64,000 bases of DNA, taken from positions 62,553,957 to 62,617,956 of the forward strand of contig NC_080428.1 of assembly GCF_029873635.1 (NCBI RefSeq). Direction: 5' to 3'. The stretch comes from Malania oleifera (taxonomy: Eukaryota; Streptophyta; Magnoliopsida; Santalales; Ximeniaceae). The first letter of the stretch is position 1, and every line of letters begins with the position of its first letter. Of this stretch, positions 25,180-36,948 are shown in pieces. Below the pieces are notes generated by a model that had not been told where the DNA came from, ran no database searches, and worked only from the letters and a program-made list of their open reading frames with translations. The position numbers were made by a program, and so were the translations under genes.

Positions 25180-28100
25180 TGTTAAGCGTCTCAGCTGGGA
25201 GTATATAGATTCAGAGGTGGGGTGAGTGGACTCTTTTCATGGATAATATATTTTCTACAAATACAACAAAATCTTGGTAAGAATGAAAGCAATTATATCA
25301 CAATATATAAAATAAATTCAAGCACAAGACAAATAAAAGAGTGAAGGGAGAGAGAGCTTAATAGCGAAGATTTAACGTGGTTCGGCACTAAGCCTACATC
25401 CACGCCTTAGTACCAAGTTAAGGATTCCACAATCCACTATAACATTCCTTCATTGGCAGAGCAAGCCTTACACTTTGGGTACACTACCCTACACTCAGGA
25501 ACAAGTCCCTACCAACTCACAAAGAGCCTTCAATTCACAAAGAACCTTTACACCAAGAAGATGATTTACAAAGAGGATGCTTCTTATTAAGCTAATTGCA
25601 AATACAAATCAAACTTCACACAACTCTCTCAAGGATTGAATCAAACAACATAAATGAGCAAGAGAGAACTTGAGCACTTGAGAATGAATGAACAAGGATG
25701 CAAAGTGCCTAGGTTTTGTATTTAAGGATATTTTTCACTATACTTGTAATAATAATTGAAACCATGCTAAATAAGTCTATGGACTTGAATTTATAGCCAA
25801 AAACCCTACTAGCCGTTAACTAGCCATTGAGAGTAATTCCCATGAGAAACTAGTCATTTTCTAGCCGTTATGGTGCTGGGCACGAGACCACTCGTCAACG
25901 AGTCCCTTGCACTCGTCGACTAGTCACCTGGGCAGGAATCTTGTGTTGGCTATTGGTTTTACTTGTCGATTAGTGTCGACTAACTACTCGTCGACGAGTT
26001 CCCTGTTCTCCTTCTCGTTGACGAGTCCCCTGAATCAGAAAAAGTCATCAACATGAAAGTTGTGAGATTTTTTCTTAACTTTACAGGGACACCAAGATGT
26101 CCTTTTTAGACTTTTCTAGCAAAAGTTATGCCCCAAATACCGAAAAGTGTTCAGGACTCAAGGTTGCACTATGTCAGTTGACGGTTGCTCTATTTTTCCT
26201 TATCAGAAAGTCTTTTAGTGACTTAAAACATTCTTGGACAAAAGTATATGAAATATATTAAGTCTAATTAAGTTTAATACTTGTCCAAAAGAGTTTGCCC
26301 ATGAATATAAGATATCTTGTTAATAAAAACACATTTGAAAATTCATTTTGATATCTTATATACTTCCATGTCCTTTATGAAAATATACTTGATTTTCTTT
26401 GAATCTTCAGGACAAAAGACTCGTTTTGACACAAATGGGACCAAGTATAAAAATGTTTATAAAACCAAAATATTTGAAAATTTGTTCCTTTATAAAACAT
26501 ATTTGAGTTTAGAATTCATTTGACAAACTCTTTAATTTAACTTTATTGGCTTTTTGAGTCTGATCCCTATTTTGATGTTGACAAAATATCTGTATCTTAT
26601 GTGTGCACTTAGTGTGTCAACAGGTTTACATTTCAGTACAGACATAAGATACAAGAAAATGGAAGCCTATTGGACTTAAAGTTTATGCATTTTAGGCGTA
26701 TTCAACACAGAAGAGCAAAAAAAGAAGACACTTCATTTAATTTGTATATGCATTTAGGTATTTATATTTGATTTGTAATAAATGCATACATCCTGCATGA
26801 TATGACTTAATGTTCAGATAGGCCATAGAAAGACTTTAGGGCGGTCGATCGACCTTGGGTTTTTATACCGTTTAACTAAATTGTTGCAAGCTTATTCACA
26901 CAGGGTTGAAAAAGCACAGGGGCTAAATAAGACTTAAATGCACATTTTTGAATAGCCTCAGGTGATCGAACCTTGGCGTTATAAATGTCTCGGTCGACCA
27001 AACTAGCCTAAAGTCAAACTATTGACTAAAGGTCGGGCGACCGAACCATATTTGACCGTATTGTCCACGGTCGACCGAAATTTAAAGATGACTTTTTCTA
27101 CCTTCCCCGGCTGCCCGTACTTTTAGATCAAAATCACTCCTGGCGACCGAATTGTAAGGTTCAGCAAACCGAACCACTTACCAGCTGACCGAACCTCGAA
27201 TGATTGGAAAATCGCCTTTGACAAGCCAATCGGAGTCACCCTTGGGCACCCGAACTCAAAAATTCATGTTTTCCCTTTCTTTCTGTTCGGGGGACCAGCC
27301 CTAAGAATCGGGTGACCGAAACTCTCGGTTGCCAAAAATTAACTACAGTAATTGGGGTTAAAATTTAGTTAAACTTTTCTAAAATTCCCAGTAGGTCCCC
27401 AACAATCATATTTTTTAGAAAATTTATAAATACCCATTTCATTTGTTTAATTAGTAACTTTGATTAGCAAACTTTTTCTCTCAATTTTTTTACTTAATCA
27501 AAGTTCCCTTACATACTTTTTTATTTCAAAAATCATTTTGCGGTTAAAGTTTTCATACTCTCCAACTCTCTTTATTACATTCTTTGAAATATTTTTTTAG
27601 AGAGTATTTTGTTTGGACATTTGTTTTTGTATTCATTGCACAAATATCTTTGAGCTTAACTTATAGATTCTCCAAATATTTTTCATTTGCAAAAATCCTT
27701 GTTGGAGAACATAATACTCATTTTTCATATATATTTTATGTGTGCAAAAACTATTTGAAAAGCAAACCCTAGGTTCTCCTACTTAGTACCGAAAATATAT
27801 TTTGGAGAAGTATTTTATTAGGGTTCAAGTCTTTGATGCATTTTATCATATATATCTTTCATCAAAGATTGAAATATTTGTTTTACACCCTTACTCTACC
27901 AAGCACAATTTCATATCATATTAGAGTGTGCAATTTATGAGCTTAAATATGTACATCCCAACTTATTTTTGAAGCATGTTATATGTACGAAAATGATTTT
28001 TATTGTATCGGTTGAATTTAGCCTGAAATTGAATTGGGGAGTCTCAGCCTCATAAGTGAGACCAGTTGGGTTCAGTTCGAAAATGGAAATTGGAGAGTCT

Positions 28101-28931
28101 CAGCCCCGTTAGTGAGACAAGTTGGGCTTAGTCTTATAATTGAGCTGGGTTTTACCTCGCCCCGTAAGGAGAGGTTGTAACAGCTTTTGCTTTACCCGTT
28201 TAAGTGAGCAGGGTTAGTGTAATCCTTAGGGGGTATGCCCAAGGCGGGGACGTAGGCTGGTTTGGCTGAACCTCAATAACAAATATTGTGTAGCTCTCTT
28301 TTTTATCTCATTTAATTATTGTACTTTAATTTTCGCATGTGTATGCTTGTTTATTCATGATTCTAATTATTTGCATGCACACCTTTATTAAAATAAAATA
28401 TGCTGCATGTGTATGTTCACACTTATAGATTAATCATTTTACATACATGACCATAATTAAAATGGGATATGATATGTGGTGAATCGGCAAAACGTTTAAA
28501 TTAGTTGAAAAGTTTTAAAACTCAATTCACCCCCCTCTTGGGATCACACCAATTCCAACATACTTTGAAAAATATGAAAGTTGAGTTTGTGACTTAAGGT
28601 GAAATCTTATAAACTCATGTGTCCTAATATGCATGTATTTACTCAACTCTTGCTCAGAAATCATGCAAGAAACAAAACCGCAAGAGTTACAAAATATGCT
28701 ACCTTAAACACACCTCAATACAAATAAACAATTTAACATTAAGCTTCCTTGGGTGCTTAAGTCCTTCCGAGTGAGTGTCCTTTTGATCTTTGCTTCTTGA
28801 CGTCAACTCGGTCCAATCTTTACCTTTGATCCAGTACTTTATGTATTTGTCACTTGAACTTGTACTAAACATGATCTGCAAAAATGGAATGCACTAGGAA
28901 CAATAAATAGGTTAATATCATCAAAACATAT
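25180..28931 (-). mobile_element. LTR of a retrotransposon (copy A), interrupted by a solo LTR
   Basis: TGTTAAGCGTCTCAGC at 25180, then the block TTAACGTGGTTCGGC near 25371, run parallel to copy B (28932-30665). The segment resumes after the nested LTR at 26544-28560 and stops at 28931, where copy B begins, so its far end is missing. On the reverse strand a TATA-like CTATAAATTC lies near 25785-25797, and a cluster of degenerate TCGTCGACGA palindromes lies just upstream at 25885-26035. It is probably copia-type, judging from the TGTTAG/CTAACA ends of copy B. No coding part is present. Confidence 0.65.
26544..28560 (+). mobile_element. solo LTR nested in LTR copy A, copia (SIRE-like) type
   Basis: Comparison with uninterrupted copy B (near 30215) shows about 2.0 kb of extra sequence here, flanked by AACTT and TACTT (4 of 5 matching). 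The end AATTCACCCCCCTCTTGGG...CCAACA is typical of large plant copia LTRs and resembles the ends at 48270-48308 and 62310-62354. A TATA-like TTTATAAATA lies near 27424. About ten copies of GGTCGACCGAA-like motifs fill 26840-27335, upstream of it. The same family, in the opposite orientation, is at 45487-47612. Confidence 0.7.
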
Positions 28932-30665
28932 TGTTAGTCGTCCTAGCCGGAAGTATATAGTTTAGAAAAAGTGGGGGGGGTGAATGGCTCTTTTCGCGTA
29001 TTAAAAAATTCTCTCTATAAAACAAAATACTTGGTAAGATTCAAGCAATTATATCACAATATATGAAATCTAAATCATGCACAAGATAAACAATAAAAAG
29101 TAGGGAGAGAGAAGCTTAACACCGAGATTTAACGTGGTTCGGCATCCAGCCTACATCCATGCCTTAGCACCAAACTAAGGATTCCAAAATCCACTATAAT
29201 CGCTCCTTCCCCGGTGGTGCAAGCCTTACAAACTCGGGAACAAATCCCTACCGCTCACAAAGTGCCTTTATCGATTTGGTTCACAAAGAACCTTACAACT
29301 TGGTTTACAAAGAACCTTTCACATGAAGATGGAAGATTACAACGAAAGTTCCTTACAATGAGAAAATGTGATTTACAACTCAAACCTCACACAACTCTCT
29401 CAAGAAATGATTCAAACAAGATTTAGAGGACAAGGGAGTTTGAGCACTTTGTGAATATGAACTATGCAAGGTGCAATGTGTTAGGTTTTTGGATTGAAAG
29501 ATATTTCTCACAAATATGATAAAAATAATAAAATACCCTCATAAACAAGTTTAGAAACTTGTATTTATAACCCAAAGCCCCTAATAGCCGTTGGGAGCAA
29601 TCCCTTACAAAAACTAGTCGTTTTCTGCCAGTTAGGACGTTGGGCTCGAGACCGCTCGTCGAAGAGTCCATATATATGTTGAAGAGCCCCACACACACAT
29701 TCGTCGACGAGTGCCTATTCTTGTTGACGAGACTTCTCTGCAAGTCTCAGGTGGGTCTCAATATTTTTTCGTCGGCAAGTACCCTGTGTATGTTGACGAG
29801 TCCCCTTCTCACACCAGTCGATGAATCCCCTATATTCATCAACGAGTGTTTTGGAGTTGAAACTCACACACTGTTTTTTCCTTGCTCAAAAAACCTTTTA
29901 ACACTTAAAACATTTCTTGGACAAAATATGAGAAAGATATTAAGTTTAATGAAGTTCAAAACTTGTCCAAGTGAGTTTCCCCTTGATTTTAAGATATCTT
30001 GTTAATAAAACCCATTTGAAAGCTCCTTTGATAACTTATATGCCATTATGTCCTTTTATGAAAAAAACTTGACTTCTTTGAAGCTTTTGGACATAAGACT
30101 CGTTTTGACACATTTGGGACCAAGTATAAAAATGTTTGTAGAACCAAGATGTTAAAAACTTGTCCCTTTGAAAACTATGTTTGAGTTTAGGATTCGTTTA
30201 ACAAACTCTTTAAGTTTAACTTTGAAAATCATGAAAGGTGAGTTTGTGTTTATGTCTTTAGAGCAATCCTATAAACTCTTGTGTCCTAATATGCATGTGC
30301 TTTATTCAACTCTTACTCAGAAATCATGTAAAAACAAAACGCAAGAGTTACAAATTGAACCTACTACTCACACAACCTTTATTACAAATAATTCAATAAT
30401 TATAAAACATTCGGTTGTGCTTGGGTCCTTCCGAGTATGTGTCCATTTGATCTTTCCTTTTTGACGCCTACTCGGTCCAATCTTTGCCTCTCACTTGGTA
30501 CTTCAAGCATTTGCCACTTGTACCTCTACTAACCATAAGTGCAAAGATAAGAAAACACTAAGAATACACAAATAGGTTAATATCATTAAAACACATAAAC
30601 CATGATAGTATAACCACCAAGGCTTACACATATTATTTATGATTATGTTGCCCCCAAGGCTAACA
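28932..30665 (-). mobile_element. LTR of a retrotransposon (copy B)
   Basis: About 1.73 kb with perfect TGTTAG...CTAACA ends, homologous to copy A along most of its length. On the reverse strand, the sequence adjoining it at 30666 reads AAAATGGGGAAAT, a possible polypurine tract, so this is plausibly the 3' LTR of an element whose interior is not recognisable in 30666-31730. A TATA-like TTATAAATAC (reverse strand) lies near 29566-29578, and about eight TCGTCGACGA-like palindromes lie upstream at 29640-29850. Confidence 0.65.
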
Positions 30666-31730
30666 ATTTCCCCATTTTTGATAATGTCTAACCTATTAAG
30701 AATCTACTTAATCTTTGCATTTGTATGACTTGATATGCAAAGATAAGATTAACTAGAACCACTAATGAGTTGTTATCATAAAAAAAAGACAATTAAACTT
30801 ATGTAAACTCTAAGGCTAACATGTTATGTGCATTGCATAATTAACCTAAATAGATAATTCTTGATATTTAGATTTTTTTCGGATAAATTGATAAATATGC
30901 TGTGATAATTAAATTTATAAATTAAAATACAAATAGTCATATATATATATATAGTATAAACTCATGTTCTTCACTAAACTTATACATAATGATGTGGCTA
31001 ATTAAATTTATAATATTGTAGTTAAAATAATTATTGCAAATATTATTATTTTTTGTAATATTCACATAACAATGTAATTGTGCATATAAATCTAGTGAAT
31101 ACTTTGTAGCTTTTTTAAAAAAAATTTAATTTAAAAATAAAATTTCAATACATTTTCATTGAAAATGTTATTAAATTTATTCTAATTCATTGAGTAAAAT
31201 TTAATAATTTTGATATACAACTCCTATCAAAATATTACTTGGGTTAAAACTTGTTTTATGACTTGACTTGATTCTACTCGATTTTGAGTCAAACTTTAGT
31301 TCTACTTTTTTTTAATTCTACTTGAGTACCTGTTGCTTAACAAGTCAATTTTGAATTTTGTAGCACTATTAACCAATCTAATCAAGTTTTTTAACCTTAT
31401 TATTTTTATATTATGTGAGTAATAATAATTGTATAGACATACTTAATATAGTATACATGTTTGTTTTATTAATTTATTAGCAAATCAAAGTTTGCCAAAT
31501 AGGCTTGAGTTTAAAAGACCTCTAACTGAGTTGAGTTGCGATAAACTATTTTAAGATCGATCAAAGTCAAGTCAAATTTTGAGCTCAAATTTTTGAGTCA
31601 AGTTGGATTTTAATATGGGAGTTCATCACCATATTTAAAGCTACATTTTCTAAAAGTTTATACATATAGTTTTGAGTGGCATAAACTCAGCGCAGGTTGG
31701 AGTTTCGACCAATATTTGGAATGTTATTGC
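30666..31730. other. AT-rich, no gene seen
   Basis: The stretch between LTR copy B and the CACTA block has no supported frame and no clear retroelement protein motif. Confidence 0.55.
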
Positions 31731-32474
31731 TAGACGAATGTGCAAAAGCGTCACTAATGTTATGAAATAATTTTTTTTTTATTTTTTTTAAAAAATAACT
31801 AATAGTGACAACTCTCTAAAACGTCACTAATACGTGACTAATAGTGCTGAATGTGCAAAACTGTTATTAATGCCGTGAAATAAATTTTTTTATTTTTTTA
31901 AATAAAAGAACTAGTACTGATGGTTCTCTAAAACATCACTAATAAGGGATTATTAGTGACGAATTTGCAAAATCGTCACTAATGCTGTGAAATAGTTTTT
32001 TTTTTTTTAAATAAAAGAACTAGTAGTGATGGTTCTCTAAAATGTCACTAATAAGGGACTAATAGTGATGAAACTATAAAACTGTCACTAATACTGTAAT
32101 TTTTTTTAATTTATTACAATAATATTAGTGACAGTGTATTAACCGTCACTAGTAAGTTTCTTTTAGTGACACATTGAAATCGTCACTAATACCTCAAGAA
32201 TCGTCGCTAATATTTTTCCGGGATAGTTTTCGCGCGAAAAGTGGTTTCCAGCACTTGTTTGAGCGGGAGAAACTGGTATTTAGTGACGGAAGTATTAGTG
32301 AATGATGAAATTTCGTCACTAAAAGTTTAGTATTAGTGAAGGATGAAATTTTGTCACTAATGCCTAAACTATTAGTGACAGTTTTGAAAAAATGTCACTA
32401 ATATTGAACTTTTAGTAACAAAATTTCATCCTTTACTAATACCTCCGTCACTAAAAATCAGTTTTCTTGTAGTG
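31730..32474. mobile_element. CACTA transposon end with subterminal repeats
   Basis: The right edge at 32461-32474 reads GTTTTCTTGTAGTG, the complement of CACTACAAGAAAAC, the diagnostic CACTA terminus. It is preceded by more than a dozen direct and inverted copies of TAGTGACGGTTTT-like units, typical transposase-binding subterminal repeats. A matching left terminus was not found, so the element is truncated or its left end has decayed. No transposase is visible. Confidence 0.75.
32281..32453. repeat. 50-bp inverted repeat near the CACTA terminus
   Basis: The arm 32281-32330 (TAGTGACGGAAGTATTAGTG...) and the arm 32404-32453 are near-complementary, with about five mismatches. They could fold into a long hairpin with a 73-nt loop that is itself built of shorter inverted units. 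Confidence 0.75.
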
Positions 32475-33640
32475 ATATATGTTTTTCTGAATATTCTGAC
32501 ATATGAAAATGGGAATTTTGAATTGTTATTGTTATATTTATATGATTACAACTTTTGTTTCAAAACCTATCCGTATAAAAAGGAGTATTTAAGCCTAGGG
32601 ATATTTTAACAGATGTTATTTACAAAACTAACCGATTAAATTTGAAGATAAGGCTATAGGATTAAAGTAATGGATTTTCTGAACATTTTGGAACGGATTA
32701 AATTATTGGTTGGAGTTTTTATATGTGTTTCGTAAAGGATAAAAGTGAGTATGGTCGAATATCTCCGTTTTTCCTTTTAAATACATAATTTGAGTTTTGT
32801 TAAATTGTGGAGATGATTAAAATTGTATTTTCGGTAAAACAAATATTAAATATAGAATGACTTGTTCCTTATGTAGTTATACAAGTATGAGTATCACTCA
32901 AATCGTGTGGCATGAGAAAGACTATTATTGTTTATTTAAAGTTATGAATTTATAGTATGATATAATGATATACTGAAAATGTGTTGGATTGTATTATTTT
33001 CTTGAATGGTTGAAAAGAATGCATGTATAGTAAATGATTATGGTGGTGTATAGACCACAGAAATAGAGTATTATTATTAAATTACAATGTATGGTTTAAG
33101 AACTCTGATGGACCATAGAACACTCGATATCATGGCTACAGTAATGAAGAGCTTAGTATAACCACATGTCTTAGATAAAGTGTTGGTAATGGAAAGTTGA
33201 TTGGGCCAGTGAAGTGTAGAGTATCCACCTGGAGTCTAGACCAGCTATGGGATGACCATTCATACTAGCAGATATACAGTATAGTTGACTTAGCCTGGTC
33301 ACAAGTCGGCTAGGGTTAAGTCCAGCTTACGGGCCGCACAACCCGTCATGGGGGGAAGCATGTCATTTACCTACTTAGGAGAGAGTTCTTTTATCCATAA
33401 TTGTAGATTTAATCAAAGCAAAGTATACAGTTAATTATATAGATATGAGTACAGTCTACAAATGAAAGTTATTGATAGCAGAGTATGTGAAAGTAGGGTA
33501 TATTTAAAGCAAAGTATATGAAAGTGTAGTATGTGAAAGCAGCACTACTCTTCACTGATGAACAAGATTTCTAGCCTTATTGGGTCATGGCCGAAACAAC
33601 CCATTTCATATGTAGGAAAACTAGAGTTGATAAACTCTGT
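32475..33640 (+). mobile_element. Ty3-type LTR fragment
   Basis: The block GTGTGGCATGAGA near 32907, the GGGCCGCACAACCCGTCATGG block near 33330 and the spacing between them match, in reverse, the solo LTR at 34947-36948, and also match the outer LTR at 43132-49099. No LTR end is clear on either side. Confidence 0.65.
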
Positions 33641-34946
33641 TATTTAGGGAATTGAATGCTTTTGGTTGGCTATTTTTCCAATTTCAAATTTAGTCAGAGA
33701 TTATGTAGTTAAGCCATGCAAGGTGTTCCTTTGGGGTGATAGGAAAAAATCCCTAGTGGCTTGGAAGGAAGTATGCCTACCTAAAGAAGAAGTGGGTCTT
33801 GGTGTGTTTGATTTGACAGTATGGAATAAAGCTCTTCTCACAAAAACTATGGAATATTCATGAGAAAAAAGATTCCCTGTGGTCAAAATGGATTAATTAG
33901 GTTTATTTGGGGGGAGGTAACATTTGGGATGCCTTATCAAAGCATGACGACTCACCTTTGTTCAAGAAAATCATAGAAATTAAAAACATTATGATCCAAG
34001 GAAACAGAAACCATAGTGCTGTGGAAAACCAGCTTAATCAATGGGTGATTGATGGTAATATGATCTGCTCTAAGGCATATCAATCCTAGAGAAATAAGGG
34101 AAATAGAGTCCCTTGGTATAATGTGGTCTGGAGGAGAGGTAGCACACCTAAACACTCTTTTATTCTGCAGCTCGAAAGTGGAAACAATGGAACATTTGTT
34201 TTTCAAATGTAGGATTACAAAAGAGGTTTAGGATCATCTAAAAGGGTGGTTGGGTATAACTAGATCCATGTCAACTTTAAAAGCCTCTCTCAAATGGTTA
34301 CACAAAGAAGAGGTACGGGAGTCCAAGCAGTTACCAAGAAGATGTGCCTAGCAGCCACAATGTATTGTATTTGGCACTTCAAAAATAAAAGAAAGTGTGA
34401 AGGGAAAATAACCCCCCAAGAAGCTATAATAAAGGTGATCAAAACTCATACATATAGGACTGCTTTTGAAAGGTTTCCTAATTTTACAAAAGCTTGGGAG
34501 CCTGGTCTGGGTTTGGATGATGAGTAGTTGCTACAGGTGCTGAATATGTAGTTGTTGTTTCAGCAATTATCGAACTTATAATAGGTAGGGTTAGTCTTTT
34601 GGTTGGTTGGTGGCTGTTTCAGCAACTACTGAGTGCCGTTTGAATGTTTCTATATTGATAGTAGTCGGGGCTGCTAGATTGGGGATTCCATTTGAATATT
34701 TTGGATCCTCTATGTGTTTTCTGATTTTCTAGTTGATTACTGGCAACTTCTGAAGGTTTTGGAGCAGAGAGGGTGCTGTGTTTAGAGCTGCGTTGTTGGG
34801 TGTTGGGTATATTGATTTGTTATAGTTGTGGGGTTATGCTTTCTGAATTCTAGATGATGCTGCTAGCTTCATGGCTAAATCAGGGTTCTCAACTCAGTTC
34901 CCTTACTCATGTAGAGGTTGTATATGGAATGTTGACAGTCCTTATC

Positions 34947-36587
34947 TGAAACAACCTGCTATTTTTTTTTATATATATATGAATATATACTGAAATTTAC
35001 ACTGCTCTGATACCTTTTAATTCAAAGAAAACCATCACCTAAACAACGAGAAGTTGAATTCATATAACCATATATATATATATATACAATACCAGAGTGT
35101 CAGAATATTCCTAAATTACCTTCAACTGAAACTAGGGCTATACAAAATACCTCCCAAAATACTCACCGTCAGATAGGGCAGTATTGTAGCCCCCTCTATC
35201 TGCGAGCTTGATCTGTTCGCCTAACTTGATCACTTGAAAAATTTTAAATTATTGGGATGAGACAACGCTTAGTAAGACGAAATATGTTATCGCTAGTGTG
35301 TGGCAAATGAGTTACATTTCTGTAAATATCTTATTTAAAAATAACATGAATAACTGAATTTGAGAATACAGGTATAAATACATACAATATAGTTTTTATT
35401 TACGTTACTTAACATATTTGTCTTTATAAATTTTCTATTCATAATACTTCTAATATACGTAGATACATCCACTGTTTCTGTAAATATGTATATACATATA
35501 ATAACTCAGAAAACTTCCCTAAATGGATAATTGTATGTCATGATTTAACCCCTCATGATAGGGTTGTGCGGCCTATGGGCGGGACTTATCTTTGGCTAGC
35601 CTACCAGGATAAATCACTATTCTACAAAAGTCCAATCGGCCTCCTCAATCCTAACTGATGGGGAGTCTGTCCACTTCATAGGCACGATCGACTGCTATAA
35701 TCCACATACTATCTGCGTTATGTGATTGCACTCTAAACTGTAAATAACTACGGTACCATGCTCTGTAACCTGTATCTGTAATTGTCCATCAGAATCTTAT
35801 ACTATATAATATATTTCTATATACAATATATCTGTTTTACCATGATTCTGTATAACTGTATTAACCATGACGCTGTAATAAACTGTATTTCTATATCAAC
35901 TGTATTTCTATATAAACTGTGTTTCTGTATCAACTGTATTTCTGTATAAACTGTATTTCTGTATGTCATGATTCTGTAAAACTATATAATCATCGTACTA
36001 TGAAAACTGTAAATACATTTCCCTGTCTGTATATACTGTAAACATGATCCTAAAAATACTGTAAAACATCTTTTTGTTTAAATACTGTAAAACATGATCC
36101 TGTAAGAAGCTGTATAAAATTATGTACTATATCAATTTTCTCATGCCACACGATTAAAATTCATTAAACATAATTTTATAAGCTGTATAAATTCCTGCTC
36201 TGAAAACCCATGAACATACACTATATTTTATTGGTAAAAATCTCTAGTTTAATTAGTATAGCATATTTCTTTTACTTGATTTGTACGAAAACCCCCTACT
36301 ATGACTGGTCTTACACCTACAGGATTCCCCACTCAATACCCTAAAAATAACATTTTTCAGAACAAAACATCATTACTTCTTCGTATACTACATTTCTTAT
36401 AACTGTGGAAAAGGCAAATACTGAATAAAATGTCTTATCCTGAGATTGAGATGAAATTTAACCCAACCCCACCAACAATCCACTCCGGCAGACTTAGAGA
36501 GAACTTTCCCAGGAGTGTCGTGGTAGCCTCAGATCATCGATCCGGTGAAAAATGGGGCTGATATCGAAAAAAGAGGAGGGAGAAGCC

Positions 36588-36625
<38 letters not shown>

Positions 36626-36948
36626 TTGCTGATAATTCTGCATAAAAATCCGAGTTTAGGACTATTTATACTCTGGGCTTTGTCGATGAGCCACGTCACC
36701 TCATCGACAAGGCCGCGAAAGACGTTCGTCGATGAGTATCCATGCCCCGTCGACGAAGTTCAGGAACTGACACATAGTCTCTCGGTATTTTCTTGTCGAC
36801 GAGACACATCCTCGTCGACGAGCTCCTCGTGTGTTCTCGTCGACGAATCCCCGTGTTCGTTGACGAGACCCTATTATATTCTTCCTTAAATCCTTCTTCC
36901 CTCTCTTCCTTATGTTATTAAATTATGATAATTATTCGGGTCTCTACA
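34947..36948 (-). mobile_element. solo LTR, Ty3-type, with perfect TTATC target duplication
   Basis: On the reverse strand it starts TGTAGAGACCCGAATAATTA at 36948. It is flanked by TTATC on both sides (34942-34946 and 36949-36953), the 5-bp duplication expected for an LTR retrotransposon. No internal region is present. TATA-like AGTATAAATAG (reverse strand) lies near 36660-36672. A run of about eight TCGTCGACGA-like palindromes lies upstream at 36680-36870. A (GA)n tract sits at 36590-36622. Confidence 0.85.
36590..36622. repeat. (GA)n microsatellite
   Basis: About 16 GA units inside the solo LTR. Confidence 0.95.

Noticed and set aside
34990-35020. Primer-binding site (CTCTGATACC complement) of a retroelement
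   Set aside because: The target duplications place this inside the solo LTR at 34947-36948. A similar GGTATCAAAGA also occurs inside the LTR at 43132-49099.
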